NCBI GenBank assembly: GCA_020736575.1
Contig: JAGPYM010000012.1
Location: 868,001 to 932,000, forward strand
Source: Thelonectria olida
Lineage: Eukaryota; Ascomycota; Sordariomycetes; Hypocreales; Nectriaceae
Length of the DNA stretch: 64,000 nucleotides
Direction: 5' to 3'
The notes beneath the pieces were generated by a model. The model searched no databases and was not told the DNA's origin. It saw nothing but the letters and a program-made list of their open reading frames with translations. Every line of letters begins with the position of its first letter. Position 1 is the stretch's first letter. A program made the translations under genes and the position numbers. Of the stretch, positions 34,699 through 46,300 are shown piece after piece.

Positions 34699-37600
34699 AT
34701 GGCGACCGCCAAGGAAGCTGCCGAGCTCAAGCAGCAGGGAGCTATCGACGCTGCCGCCAACCCTGAGAGCTCAGTCACGGCTGATGATGCCCAGAAAGAA
34801 ATCATCGAGGCGTCCAAGAATGCCGGAGTCCCTGCCTTCACATTCGACCCCGATGCCAGTCCGGAGCAGAAGCGCGCCCAGGCTCAAGCTGTCAGTAAAC
34901 CTTGTTTGTTGCGCCTTGACCATCCATGACTGACATGATCTCGCGATACAGGCCATTCCCCCCGAATTGCAGAAGAGTAGACGGCCCAAAGGCGCCGCCA
35001 TCATCACCGATCTCGACGACGGTACCGGCCCGGACGAGGATCTACCCGAGCCCAGCAAGGAGGGTGTCCTCGACGTCGCCCGAGATGTAGACGGAAAGCC
35101 CCTCGCCGATGGTGAAGACCCCGGCGCCAAAGAGGCACCATACTCGCGGACGGGCTGGGCTCCTCAGTTCGGCTGGCCCAGCGATGAGATTCTTGAGCAG
35201 CCTAGCTTGCTTGACCATGCCACTTGGGTCGAAAGCCAGGTCCCAGATAAGTTCTATGGAGGTAGGTAGTGTCTTCCCGGAACGTGCCCTGTGTCGCGAC
35301 TGACAGAGTTAGATTGGTATTACAATGCGGGAGTCATGATCTTTGCTTGTATCGCATCCTGGCTTGTGGCCGTCTTTGGTGGTGGCCTTGGCTGGGTCAT
35401 TCTCGTCATGGCTACTTGCTCTACTTACTATCGAACCTCGCTCCGTCGAGTGCGACGCAACTTCCGTGACGACATTACTCGTGAAATGGCCCTCAAGAAG
35501 CTCGAGAATGACAACGAGTCCCTGGAATGGATCAACTCGTTCCTGGTCAAGTTCTGGCCCATTTACCAGCCCGTTCTTGCTCAGACCATCATCAACTCGG
35601 TCGACCAGGTCCTCAGTTCCGCCACCCCTGCTTTTCTCGACAGCTTGAAGCTCAAGACCTTCACTCTCGGCACTAAGCCCCCGCGCATGGAGCACGTCAA
35701 GACGTACCCCAAGACCGAAGATGACATTGTCATGATGGATTGGAAGTTCAGCTTCACCCCCAACGACACGGCCGACATGACCTCCCGGCAGCTCAAGAAC
35801 AAGATTAACCCCAAGATTGTCCTCGAAATCCGAATTGGCAAGGCCATGATCAGCAAGGGTCTCGATGTCATCGTCGAAGACATGGCCTTCTCTGGTATCA
35901 TGCGCCTCAAGATCAAGCTGCAAATTCCCTTCCCGCACATTGACCGTGTGGAAATGTGCTTTTTGGAACGACCTACAATCGACTACGTGTGCAAGCCCCT
36001 GGGTGGTGACAACTTTGGTTTTGACATCAACTTCATCCCTGGTCTCGAGGGCTTCATTTTGGAGCAGATTCACGGCAACTTGGCCCCTATGATGTATGCG
36101 CCCAAGGTTTTCCCCATCGAAGTGGCCAAGATGCTGGCTGGGACTGCGGTTGATCAGGCCGTCGGTGTGGTCGCTGTCACTCTTCACGGCGCCCAGGGTC
36201 TCAAGGATAGTGACAACTTCGGCGGAACCATCGATCCGTATGTGTCCCTCAGCCTCAACAAACGCCAGGAACTCGCCCGAACCAAGACTATCGAGGACAA
36301 CTCCAACCCTCGATGGAACGAGACCCACTATATCATTATCACGTCTTTCAACGACTCTCTGGATATGCAGGTCTTTGACCACAATGACTTCCGCAAGTCC
36401 AAGGAACTTGGTGTCGCTTCGTTCCCTCTTGAGAACCTCGAGGAACTCAACGTGTACGAGAATGAACGTATTGAGATCATCTCTGGCGGCAAGGCCCGTG
36501 GTGCCATCTCCTGTGATTTGCGATTCTTCCCTGTCCTGGAGGCTACGACCAACGAGGATGGAAAGGAAGAGCCCGCGCCCGAGTCTAACCAAGGTATTCT
36601 TCGATTCACGGTTGAGCAGGCCAAGGATCTGGATGGAACCAAGTCACTCGTCGGTATGCTTAACCCCTACGCCGCCCTCCTTCTTAACGGCAAGGAAATC
36701 CATCAGACGAAGAAACTTAAGCGTACGAACAACCCTATCTGGGACAACGGCTCGAAGGAAATTCTCATTACGGATCGCAAGAAGGCCAAGCTGGGTGTGA
36801 CAATCAAAGATGATCGAGACCTCACTGGTGATCAGACACTCGGCAAGTACCAGATCAGGCTTGATGAGATCCTCGAATGTATGGAACAAGGCAAAGAATG
36901 GTATAACCTGGCTGGCGCTCAGACTGGACGTGTCAAGATGATGGCGCAGTGGAAGCCCGTCGCCATCAGCGGCGTTGCCAACACTGGCGGTTACACCACA
37001 CCTATTGGTGTCATGCGATTCCACTTCAAGAAGGCCACCGATCTGCGTAACTTCGAGGCCTTTGGCAAGTCGGATCCCTACACTCGCGTCTTGCTCTCTG
37101 GTGTCGAAAAGGCTCGAACTGTCACGTTCCGGAACGACCTTAACCCCGAGTGGAACGAAGTTCTCTACATCCCTGTTCATGGAACTCGCGACAGACTTAC
37201 TCTGGAAGTGATGGATACTGAAAAAGTTGGCAAGGACAGGAGTCTTGGATCCATCGAGGTCTTTGCTGCCGACTACATTGCGCAGGACGAGAACGGCGAG
37301 TATCTGACCCACGAAGTCAAGAAGCTTCGTGAGGATGGCCTGCGTCTTCATAACAAGGGTATTGCCAAGGGAACCCTGACCTATACCGTCGCCTTTTACC
37401 CCTGCCTCAATGTCGCAGACCCCGAAGACGAAGAGGAAGAGGAGAAGGAGAAGGAGAAGCAGGCAGAGGGTGAGGAGAACGGGCGAAAATCCACCTCTTC
37501 TTCACCGAACGAGGATGTTGTTCCCAACGGCGAGCCCAGATCTGCGGAAGCTGGCAAGTTCAATGCCAGCTTGGACAACGGCAAGAATTCTGAACCTCTG

Positions 37601-39370
37601 ACTCCTACAACAACTGGACGACCTTCAACCACTGTACGGCCCTCAATGGATGAGCGCAAGGGCCCTCCCAAGATTCGCCTCACGCCTCAGGAACTTCTCA
37701 AGTATGAGACTGGTCTGCTCATCTTCAGGCTCATGGAGGCAGAGATGCCTGAAAGCAACACCATGCTCGAGGTCTTTGTGGATGATATGGCCTATCCTTC
37801 GTACACGTCTTCTATCGCTCGAACTAAGTCGCATAAGTTTGAGGAGATTGGTGACTGCCTTATTCGCGAGCTGGACTTCTCTCGTCTAACTCTGAAGTGT
37901 CGTAAGAAGGGCGACGACGAGGACGATGTTATCGCCTCGCTGACTGGCAACACTCTCGAGACTCTGAAGCAATGTTTGGTAAGTTGAACAAACAAGACTC
38001 ATGTAAGTGATATGAGCTGACCAATGGACCAGAACAACCCCACAACTCTGAAGCTCAGAGGTGAGGATGGCCGACCGGCCTCTGTCAAGGTTAGCTTGAA
38101 GTACATTCCTGTCAAGATGCAACTCGACGCGAGCGAGAGCATGAACAACATGGGTAACCTTCGAGTCGATGTCTTGGATGCTGTTGATCTTCCTTCGGCG
38201 GATCGTAACGGCAAGAGTGACCCGTACTGCAAGTTTGAGCTCAACGGACAAGAGATCTATAAGACCAAGGTCATCAAGAAGACGCTGAGCCCTACATGGA
38301 ACGAGTTCTTTGAGGTCCCTGTTCCTTCAAGGACCGCAGCGAAATTTAAGGTCACCGTGTACGACTACGACTTTGCCGACAAGCCAGATCTGCTTGGTGT
38401 TGCGGATATCAACTTGGACACGCTCGACCCCTTCAGGCCCCTCGAGGGCAAGTATGTGTTGGATGGCAAGTCGGGAAGCGTCAGAATCCGGCTGTTGTTC
38501 CGACCAGACTACGTAACCCGAGCTCGCCAGGGCACCTCGACCTTTGGCGGAACGTTTTCTTCAGCTCCTGGCCGCATCGTTACTGGTGTCGCAGGCGCCC
38601 CCCTCAAGGGCGGTGCGGCAGTGGCTGGCGTTGTGGGTCACGGCGTTGGAAAGAGTGCGTCGTTTGTGCGCCGTGGCTTGTTCCGTAAGAAGGATACCAA
38701 TGATATTGCCGAAGAGGATGCCGTGCCAGAGGTTGTAGAGCCCCCGGCTACCGCCGCTCCTAATGGTGGTCTTCGGCGAGCACCGGCCACGGAGGAGATG
38801 GACTCTCCAATGGGTCGCCCGTCGACGAGCAACGGAAATGGCAACGGTCACGGCTTGAGTATGGGCCATTCACGCTCCAAGAGCATCGGACAGGCCTCGA
38901 TTCACAGCACTCTCCCTGGCGGTGGACCCGGTGGCACGGCCAACTTTACCATCCAGGGTGCCACTGGATTCCCGCCGGCTTCAGATCTTTATATCATCAT
39001 CACCCAGATTACGCCCAAGGAGAAGATCGTTGGAAAGACGAAGCACTACAAGTCGGGAACTGGCCAGTGGTCGTTTGACGAGACTTTCAAGTTCCAGTGT
39101 ACCCCCGAGGCACAATTCAAGATTGAGGCCAAGGGTGAGCACCTGTTTGGTAGTGACGACGATCTTGGCGAGCACATCTACTTTGTAGACGAGAGCGGAG
39201 CTGCGATTTCAAAGGATCTCTCTGTGGGCAGTGGCACTGTAACGGTTAAGAGCAGTTTCCAACCTGCAGAGCCAGCCTTGTCCCCTGACAGCCCCAAGGC
39301 GCACATCCGGAGCAGATTCTTGAGCAAGCGCGAGGCACGGAACAGCAGGGAGACTACGCCAAACCCCTAG
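34699..39370 (+). CDS. Tricalbin, SMP and multi-C2 ER-plasma membrane tether
   Basis: A membrane-contact-site lipid transfer and tethering protein. Exons are 34699-34890, 34952-35261, 35313-37978 and 38033-39370, giving 1501 residues, the normal tricalbin length. The order is: acidic cytosolic N-terminus; hydrophobic hairpin at about 172-205; SMP lipid-transfer domain from about 235 to 440; C2 domains near 450-565, 595-710 and 733-850; a degenerate C2-like segment near 970-1055; a further typical C2 near 1097-1220 (NGKSDPYCKFEL); and a last C2-like segment near 1358-1460. Charged low-complexity linkers (EDEEEEEKEKEK) lie between. The third exon may start at 35307 or 35313, since two AG acceptors six bases apart both keep frame; the second gives YGDWY, the more usual reading. 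Expected location is cortical ER. Confidence 0.95.
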
Positions 39371-40297
39371 GCTGTAGTAGAAACGTCGGGCATCGGGTTA
39401 GGTTGACAGAAGGAGGAGTTTCGTTTGTTGTCTTGGGACGTGCTATATCATGGATTGTTACGACTTTGGGTGCGAGGTGAACAGGTTCTATTGCGCAGAA
39501 TTTCTATTGGAGACGGGTAAAACGGGGAGATTGCGGATAATGGCCTAAAGGCATAGCTGAATCTAATAACGAGTTCGATATCTTTTGTTTTGGACTTGAG
39601 GACTGGTGCGGGTTTACATGGAGGCCATAACCTGCTAATGGGTGAGACTGGTAGCTGCCTGCTTGGGAAGTTGAGTTTGCAGATGATGAAATGAATTGAT
39701 CTATACCTTTCTATCAAGTCTTTAAATAATGTCGAGTGGTTTACGAAATACACAATTGGCTATTTGCAAAGTGATATCTTACTCCCTTAGCCATTCAGTG
39801 ATATCATGTTAACTCGTGAATGAGTGCGAGTTGAGAAAGTAGAGTGGAGTCGTTGTCTTCCAGTCGAATAGCTTGTGCCCCAATTCTTAGGCACCAATGT
39901 GAGGCATCCACTCAGGCACAGGCCTACGCCAGCTCGCAGTGGCCTTGCTTGGCGGTGGTGGTGGTGGGAGTTGGTAGTTGGTTTACTAAGGCGGACAGCT
40001 CCTCCCTCAGTGACGCGCGAGACGGAAGCTGCCTGCGTTTACTTCACTCGAGCCTCGCAGAGCTTCGACCTCCAACACCCACACACACCCACGACATCGC
40101 CAGCACCGACACCCGCTTATCGCAATCTCCAACAACGGCGTTTGCATCCCCTTCAATTCCTCTTGCACCGATTCCATTCTCGTCGTCGATCCCCCATCGC
40201 CGTGCATCGAGAGCAATAGCTGCCAACGACGACTCCATCGTCATCACCGAAACCATCCCGACGATATCCTCCCATTCACCTCTCCACATAGCCCAAG
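39371..40297. other. Intergenic: tricalbin 3' end and proteasome promoter
   Basis: AT-rich to about 39800 (likely tricalbin 3' UTR), then GC-richer with a GGT/GGC run near 39951-39972 and a leader before the PRE2 ATG. No other gene seen. Confidence 0.55.
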
Positions 40298-41203
40298 ATG
40301 GATTCCCTCGTGGCAAAGTACAGCCGGCCCTCGACGTTCGAGCAGACCGATGTCTTCGAGGAGCAGGACGAGCTCATGAACCCCACTGCCAACCTGACCG
40401 TCAAGTTTGCTATGCCCCCAGTTGCTCAGGTTGGTCATGGTTGATGCCATCTACGTCGCTACATCACTGACCGTCTCCCTCAGCCCTCAGCATGGCTTCG
40501 CGCTGCCACTGATGACCGCGCCAACCCCAACTGCCCCATCAAGATTGCCCACGGAACCACCACGCTCGCCTTCCGCTTCCAGGGCGGCATCATCGTCGCT
40601 ACCGATTCTCGAGCCACCGCCGGCAACTGGATCGCCTCCCAGACCGTCAAGAAGGTCATCGAGATCAACAGCGTCCTTCTCGGCACTATGGCTGGTGGTG
40701 CTGCCGACTGCCAGTACTGGCTCGCTTGGCTCGGCATGCAGTGCCGCCTTCACGAGCTCCGACACAAGCGCCGCATCAGCGTCGCTGCTGCCAGCAAGAT
40801 CCTCGCCAACCTTGTCTACAGCTACAAGGGAATGGGCTTGAGCATGGGTACCATGTGCGCTGGTGTCACCCCAGAGGAGGGCCCTGCCCTCTACTATGTC
40901 GACAGTGACGGCACCCGCCTTGCCGGTAACCTATTCTGTGTTGGTTCTGGCCAGACCTTTGCCTACGGTGTCCTGGACGCCGAGTACAACTACGACCTGA
41001 CCACCGAGGAGGCCCTGGAGCTCGGCAAGCGAAGTATTCTGGCTGCTACCCACCGAGATGCCTACTCCGGTGGTTTCATTAACCTCTACCACGTCAAGGA
41101 GGAGGGCTGGGTGAAGCACGGATTCAACGACACCAACCCCATCTTCTGGAAGACGAAGCTCGAGAAGGGCGAGTTTACCAACGTGACGAGCCAACTGGAT
41201 TAG
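40298..41203 (+). CDS. PRE2: 20S proteasome subunit beta5 (chymotrypsin-like)
   Basis: The catalytic beta5 subunit of the 20S core. Two exons, 40298-40429 and 40484-41203, give 283 residues. The propeptide is residues 1-68; autocleavage after KIAHG exposes Thr69, the N-terminal nucleophile (TTTLAF). In mature numbering Asp17 (VATDSRA) and Lys33 (SQTVKK) are present, so the active site looks complete. [11 protein letters not shown] and SMGTMCAG are typical of beta5. The single intron lies in the propeptide. It is convergent with the Qri7-type gene, the stop codons 341 bp apart. Confidence 0.97.
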
Positions 41204-41544
41204 AGGTAGCACTGGAGAGCTCGCAGGAACGCCATTTCATACAATAAACAATAAGAGAATATCTGGGCAGATGAGGGACAAGGAGCGGGACCGATAGAGT
41301 GCGGTTTCTTGTATCGGCCACTGTGCTTGGCCGGGTGTAGTGGCCCTCCGAATCAAGATGGGCTGTGTAATTTGTACAACAAAGGCTTTCTCTTGAAAAC
41401 AAACATGTCAAGGTCTCGTCGTGATTCTATCCTGTGTGGCGTGCGTATGATCTACAGTAATAATACATCTGTCGTCGTCATGGTGAAGAGACAAGGGGAG
41501 GGCGTATATGAGCAAGAGCTCTCACCCTCAATCTCGCTTTCGTT
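41204..41544. other. Convergent 3' region, PRE2 / QRI7
   Basis: The two 3' ends face each other here. No feature beyond probable 3' UTRs is seen. Confidence 0.6.
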
Positions 41545-42969
41545 TCATTTTGCCAGTCCATTCTTCTCTGGCTTCATTATCCACCCTTCCGCGCCGAGTA
41601 TCCCCTCCCCATGCTCGGGATCCATAGGCCACCGTCCAATGCTCGTAATGCTCAGCTCCGACTCATACCCAGCCTCGAACATCTCCATGCCCGTCCACGC
41701 AATCATGGCCGCGTTGTCCGTACACAGCGCCACCGGCGGCGCAATAATCTCAACATCCCCGAAACCCCGCGTTGCCAGCGTCCGCCGCAGCACGTGCATC
41801 AGGAACTTGTTGCTCGCCACGCCGCCGGCCACGACGAGCGTGCGCGCGCGCTGCAGCTCCGGTCGGTCGACTAGAGCAACGCACAGCCGGCCGGCGAGGT
41901 GCGTGAAGGCAGCCGCCATGGTGTGCTGGGCCAGCGCGCGGCGTTCGGCGACGGGCATGGACGGGTTCGCGAGGACGAGGCTGTGCACGTCCGTGTAGAT
42001 GGAGCTGAAGGAGAAGGCGAGCTTGCGGGACTGGCGGAAGGGCAGGGCGATGGACCACGAGTAGCCGGTTTCCACGGGGGACATTTCGGCGGCGCGGGTG
42101 GCGGGCGGGGTGAAGACGGCTTCATACGCGGCCGTTCTTGAGTCCTCGTCGTCGGCAGAGGTAGGCGGGAAGGCAAAGGCCTCGAGCAGACGGCCGTACA
42201 TGACGGTGTCGCTGGTCGCGAAGACGTCGGCGGGCAGGATGTCGCGGGCAGTCTGGTCGAGCAGGTTCCCGACGGCAATGTCGCCCGACGTGGCGACCAG
42301 CGAGTGCTCGGTGAGGCTGGTCGAGTGGACGAGCTGCGTGTGGCCGCCTGAGACGAGCAGCGACAAGAACGGGAACTCTGGGCCCGGCCCTGGCCTTGCT
42401 TCGTCTTGTTGTTCTTCCTGAGGGGCCTCGCCCATGCTCATCCCCAACGCCCTCGCGAGACGCGGCGTCAGCGCGTGCGCCTGCATGTGATGCACGCCCA
42501 CGAGCGGCACTCCCCACGCAACAGCCAGGCCCTTTGCCATGTCCAGCCCAATGCCCAGGTTGGAGCGCATGCCCGGCCCGCGCGTGACGCTCACAAAGTC
42601 CGGCGTCTGCTTCGCGACGCCATGCTCGGTGAAGCAAGTATTCCGCCGCGGGCCCTCGCTAGCATTGCTTGTTGAAGCATCGGGAAGAGCAGCCAGGGCC
42701 TTCCGCACCAGCAGGGCCAGCGATTCGCTGTGTCCGCGCACGGCGACGAGCGGGTGGATGCCGCGAAAGGCGCGGTTGTCGGAGGAGATGCGCTCGTTGA
42801 ACAGCAGTTCGGTGGCCTTGGGCGTGCGGCGCAGGACGGCGACGGCAGTGTCGTCGCATGAGGTTTCGATGGCGAGGGTGACGAGGGGCCGGCGGGCGAG
42901 GTAGGGGCGTAGGCTACCGCGCGGTGATGAGAGGGGACGCCGAGGAAGACATTGACGAAGCAGGCGCAT
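41545..42969 (-). CDS. QRI7: Mitochondrial tRNA N6-threonylcarbamoyladenosine synthase
   Basis: Transfers the threonylcarbamoyl group to A37 of mitochondrial tRNAs that read ANN codons (Kae1/TsaD/Qri7 family). One exon, 474 residues from the ATG at 42969. The first 27 residues are Arg/Ser/Leu-rich without acidic residues, fitting a mitochondrial presequence. The family start LAIETSCDDT, the ligand motif HMQAH (His161 and His165), LLVSGGHTQ, and the distal VVAGGVASNKFL and ALCTDNAAMIAW blocks are all present. An upstream in-frame ATG at 43131 would add 54 residues but the later start gives a better presequence. Third positions are extremely GC-rich compared with neighbours, which also opens spurious frames on the opposite strand. 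Confidence 0.94.
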   Translation of the reverse strand: MRLLRQCLPRRPLSSPRGSLRPYLARRPLVTLAIETSCDDTAVAVLRRTPKATELLFNERISSDNRAFRGIHPLVAVRGHSESLALLVRKALAALPDASTSNASEGPRRNTCFTEHGVAKQTPDFVSVTRGPGMRSNLGIGLDMAKGLAVAWGVPLVGVHHMQAHALTPRLARALGMSMGEAPQEEQQDEARPGPGPEFPFLSLLVSGGHTQLVHSTSLTEHSLVATSGDIAVGNLLDQTARDILPADVFATSDTVMYGRLLEAFAFPPTSADDEDSRTAAYEAVFTPPATRAAEMSPVETGYSWSIALPFRQSRKLAFSFSSIYTDVHSLVLANPSMPVAERRALAQHTMAAAFTHLAGRLCVALVDRPELQRARTLVVAGGVASNKFLMHVLRRTLATRGFGDVEIIAPPVALCTDNAAMIAWTGMEMFEAGYESELSITSIGRWPMDPEHGEGILGAEGWIMKPEKNGLAK

Positions 42970-43364
42970 GAGCGCAGTAGTTGTTATCGAGGTTAAGGTT
43001 GGGTTGGTGGTGGGAGAAGTTCCGACGTGTGGGATTGGGCGCCGACGTCTGGGGAAGTTTTGGCCGGCATGATTGCGGCTCGGAACGGCCCCACTAACCG
43101 GTGGTCTCTCCGTCGACCTACCAAATAACATGCGGAAGTACGAATACTCGGTAACACCGGATGAAAGAGAGCAAGGTAAGGTGTATAAATCATAGAGAGG
43201 CAGAATGCCTGTTCCTTTATTTTATTTTTTTTCGTTTTGTTTTTTAGGTTTTCCTATCATCATGTCCAAATAAGATGACGTCGCTCTTTTGTGAGCTGCA
43301 AATATCATAAAACGCCCCAATCCTATGCATCAATCCCATGAGTAGATATGCGTCAATTACATCG
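42970..43364. other. Intergenic: QRI7 promoter
   Basis: About 395 bp between QRI7 and the next minus-strand gene. T-rich near 43215-43250, which may be the 3' end region of the upstream gene. Nothing else seen. Confidence 0.55.
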
Positions 43365-46300
43365 TTACGATTTGGTAAGCGTTGCCCAATTCACCCATTG
43401 GCACTTGCAACCTCCCGTTCCACCGTCAAAGCCACCATATTTGTCGTCACCACGCGAACGCCTGTTGATCCAGGTGCCTCCTACGTCCATCTTATTAGCT
43501 AGTAGGAGAGGATGGTCCTCGTCCAGCTGCTGTCTGTCGTTCATAGGCCACGCCCAAACAAACTTCTCCGTAGGCTCGCCACCATGAGTGTCGAGTGTCA
43601 CTGTCACTGGGTATGGCATGGTACCGGGGCGGATCAACTGCTCTGTCCCATTGATAGCCTCTTGCCCATCCGAGGACAGCAACGTCGACGTGTTGGCGTC
43701 GAGGGTGCGAGTCCAGATCTGGACAAGCACTCGCGTCTGGCTCCATGTGGTCAAGAAGTCGGCCTCGGTTTCACGACATCCGCCATTCTGGTCCAAAGGA
43801 ACATCGGTATTATCGGTGTTGTTGAGGACTGTGACTGATTTCAGGTAAATGGTCCGGCTGAAATAGCTGTAGAATCCATAGTGCTCTGTAGCAAGGCCAC
43901 GATCGTAGAGTCGAACCGGCTGCTGATATGGCGTAGGAAGCATGACCGCTGGCTTGGGAGTGCCGTCCGAGTTCAAGCTCGGGGATGGAAACACATCAGG
44001 CAAGCTGACATTAACATCCGTGTCCCTCTTAACCAGGTCGGCCTCGTTAACACCGCTGAGGGTATCAAGAAGGCTGATATAGAATGGTGTAGGCTCACCA
44101 CCCTTCTCATCCGACTTGATGCCGTCTGTCGTGTTTCCCAAGAACCACTCCTCCTTAAATTTAGGAGCATCCGGATTAGGGTTGAACTCGAGCGTTGAGC
44201 GCTCCCGCATCATACTCCCGGCATACGCAGCTTGTCCAAGACTCCTTCGAGGGATAGGCGTTGGCGGATCACCATTAGACGTGTTCCAGCTGTTTGCTGT
44301 GCCATTGTCCCACTGGATCTGCATGATGACTGTCGGCTGGTTTGCGCCATACGGAGAGACGTCGTCATGCTGCTCCTTGGGCAAAGAGCAGCTCCACAAC
44401 GTCGTTGGTTCCGTACAGCTGCTCTTGGACACCGAGTTGTCGGGTCCAACAACTGTCATAACTCCAGTGGGCATAGGGGGGAAATCAGTCAGATTGACCC
44501 AAATCGATTGAACCTCCTTGGTGTGGTGTGGGCGTGTCAATAAAACACCCAACAGGACGGCAAGAAGAATCAGAAGGAGCAAAATGATGCAGCAGATGAT
44601 TGCGCAACACCTTCTTCGCTTGCGGCCCTCGCGACCAGTTCGGCCGAAGCAGCCCTTCTTAGGGACACAGCCTCGGCCTCTGAAGCATCCACCAGCCTTT
44701 CGCGCAGCCACTTCTTCCCGTTCATGGCGGCGTCGTGTTCGTTCAGTTTGCGTCATGGAACCAGAGGTCTCATTAGAGTGCTCCTGAGGGACAAAAGTTC
44801 CCAAAGGACGGTTAGGAAGGGGTGCATCAGGCCCAGGTGTAAGCGGGATCTCGGTCATATGCGTGCCTCCTCTCTGAGAGGTCATCGTCGCCGAAAGGCC
44901 AGGGGAAACTGGTCCAGGAGAAGGGGGAAACTGTGTACCCAGGGGGTGGCCTGGAGGGAAAACCGCCCTGTATCTAACGGGCTCCATGCTCTCCTGGACG
45001 ACCTGCCTGTTTGGGGGAGAGTAGGGGGGGGGTTGTTCAACATGTCGCTCCTCAATCATTACAATCGGTGGCTTCTCATTGACAGGGGACGGCTCCCGGT
45101 TCTCCTCAGCAGCGCGTGTTGATGGCCCAGAATCATATTCCATGGCAATAACCAGTCTCGGAGACGAAGTTCGGCGAGATGAGGTTCGGCGATATGAAGT
45201 TCGACGAGATCGGCGTGAAGACATTCGGCGAGCAGATGGAGGGGACGGGGCCCGATGAAAGGACTCAGGAGATGGCTCTCGGCGAAGGGATTCGAGAGAA
45301 GGCTCTCGGCGAAAAGGTTCTGAAGATAGCTCTCGAGGAGACGGAGGAGACGGAGGAGACGGAGGTTGAGCTTGAACTTGAGCTTGAGCTTGGGGAGATG
45401 GTGTTCGACGAGGAGTAGGCGCTCTCACAATGATGGGAGCTTGAGGCGGAAGAGGTTTCAGCGTGGGAGTGAGATATTGATTGCTCTGAGCTGGCTTGGG
45501 CTCGGACCCGGTCCACCAGTGATCATTTTCGTCAGTCTTTGGGGACTCAACTCTTTGTTTGCGCGGCGCAAAGGAAAAGTTCTTCTCCATGAAAGGAGTC
45601 ACCACATGATCCCACCATCCGTTTGATTTGGAAGCTGCGCTGTCAGGAGTGATGGCAGCTCCGGCTCCCTTGGCCATTAGGGTACGCCTCCGTGGACTGC
45701 GATCGCCATCCTCTTCAAAGAGAGTACACGGAGTTCCCGAATCTTCTTCCTCTTGGGTCATTTCGCGACGGACGAGTTTCTTGAAGGTTGGGGGAACGGC
45801 TGGGACAGGCGGGGCATTGGGATCAGGGGTGCGCAGTCCAACAATAGGAGACGGCATATGAGAGTAGATGCTGGATGTGTAGCGAGCTGAGGTGAATGAG
45901 GAAGCTGTATCAGGAGTATCCGGTGACCAAACAGACACCTGTTGGCCAGGGGTGTCGGATGACTGATGCTGCTGGTTAGGAGCCGAGTTTGAAGGGATTT
46001 CCAGTCTTTGTTGGCGGTCCGTTGGTTGCGGGTTGGTAGCTACTGTTTGAGGCTGCGATACAGGCTCGTTGATCAGATCAGCATCCATAGCAAACCCGAT
46101 GACAATCGGGCGGTCCTCGGGAGAGAGTCCATGATCAGCGGGGTGAGCTGACTGGGGAGTAAGATCCGGTTGTTGAGTGCGAGTCGTCTGCGTTTGAGGT
46201 GAGGCAGAAGCTGGGCTTTGAGCCTTCTTCTTGTTGAGCCAGTTCCAGTTTCCAACGGAAGCCGAGTTGGGCTCGCCTTCAAGAGCTCTCAGAGCGGCAG

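Noticed and set aside
35309..36592. 427-codon open frame antisense to tricalbin
   Set aside because: It mirrors the tricalbin exon; the plus-strand frame carries the SMP and C2 domains, and the antisense product has no domain.
42970..43131. Upstream in-frame start of QRI7
   Set aside because: It would put 54 unrelated residues before a good mitochondrial presequence; the ATG at 42969 is the simpler start.
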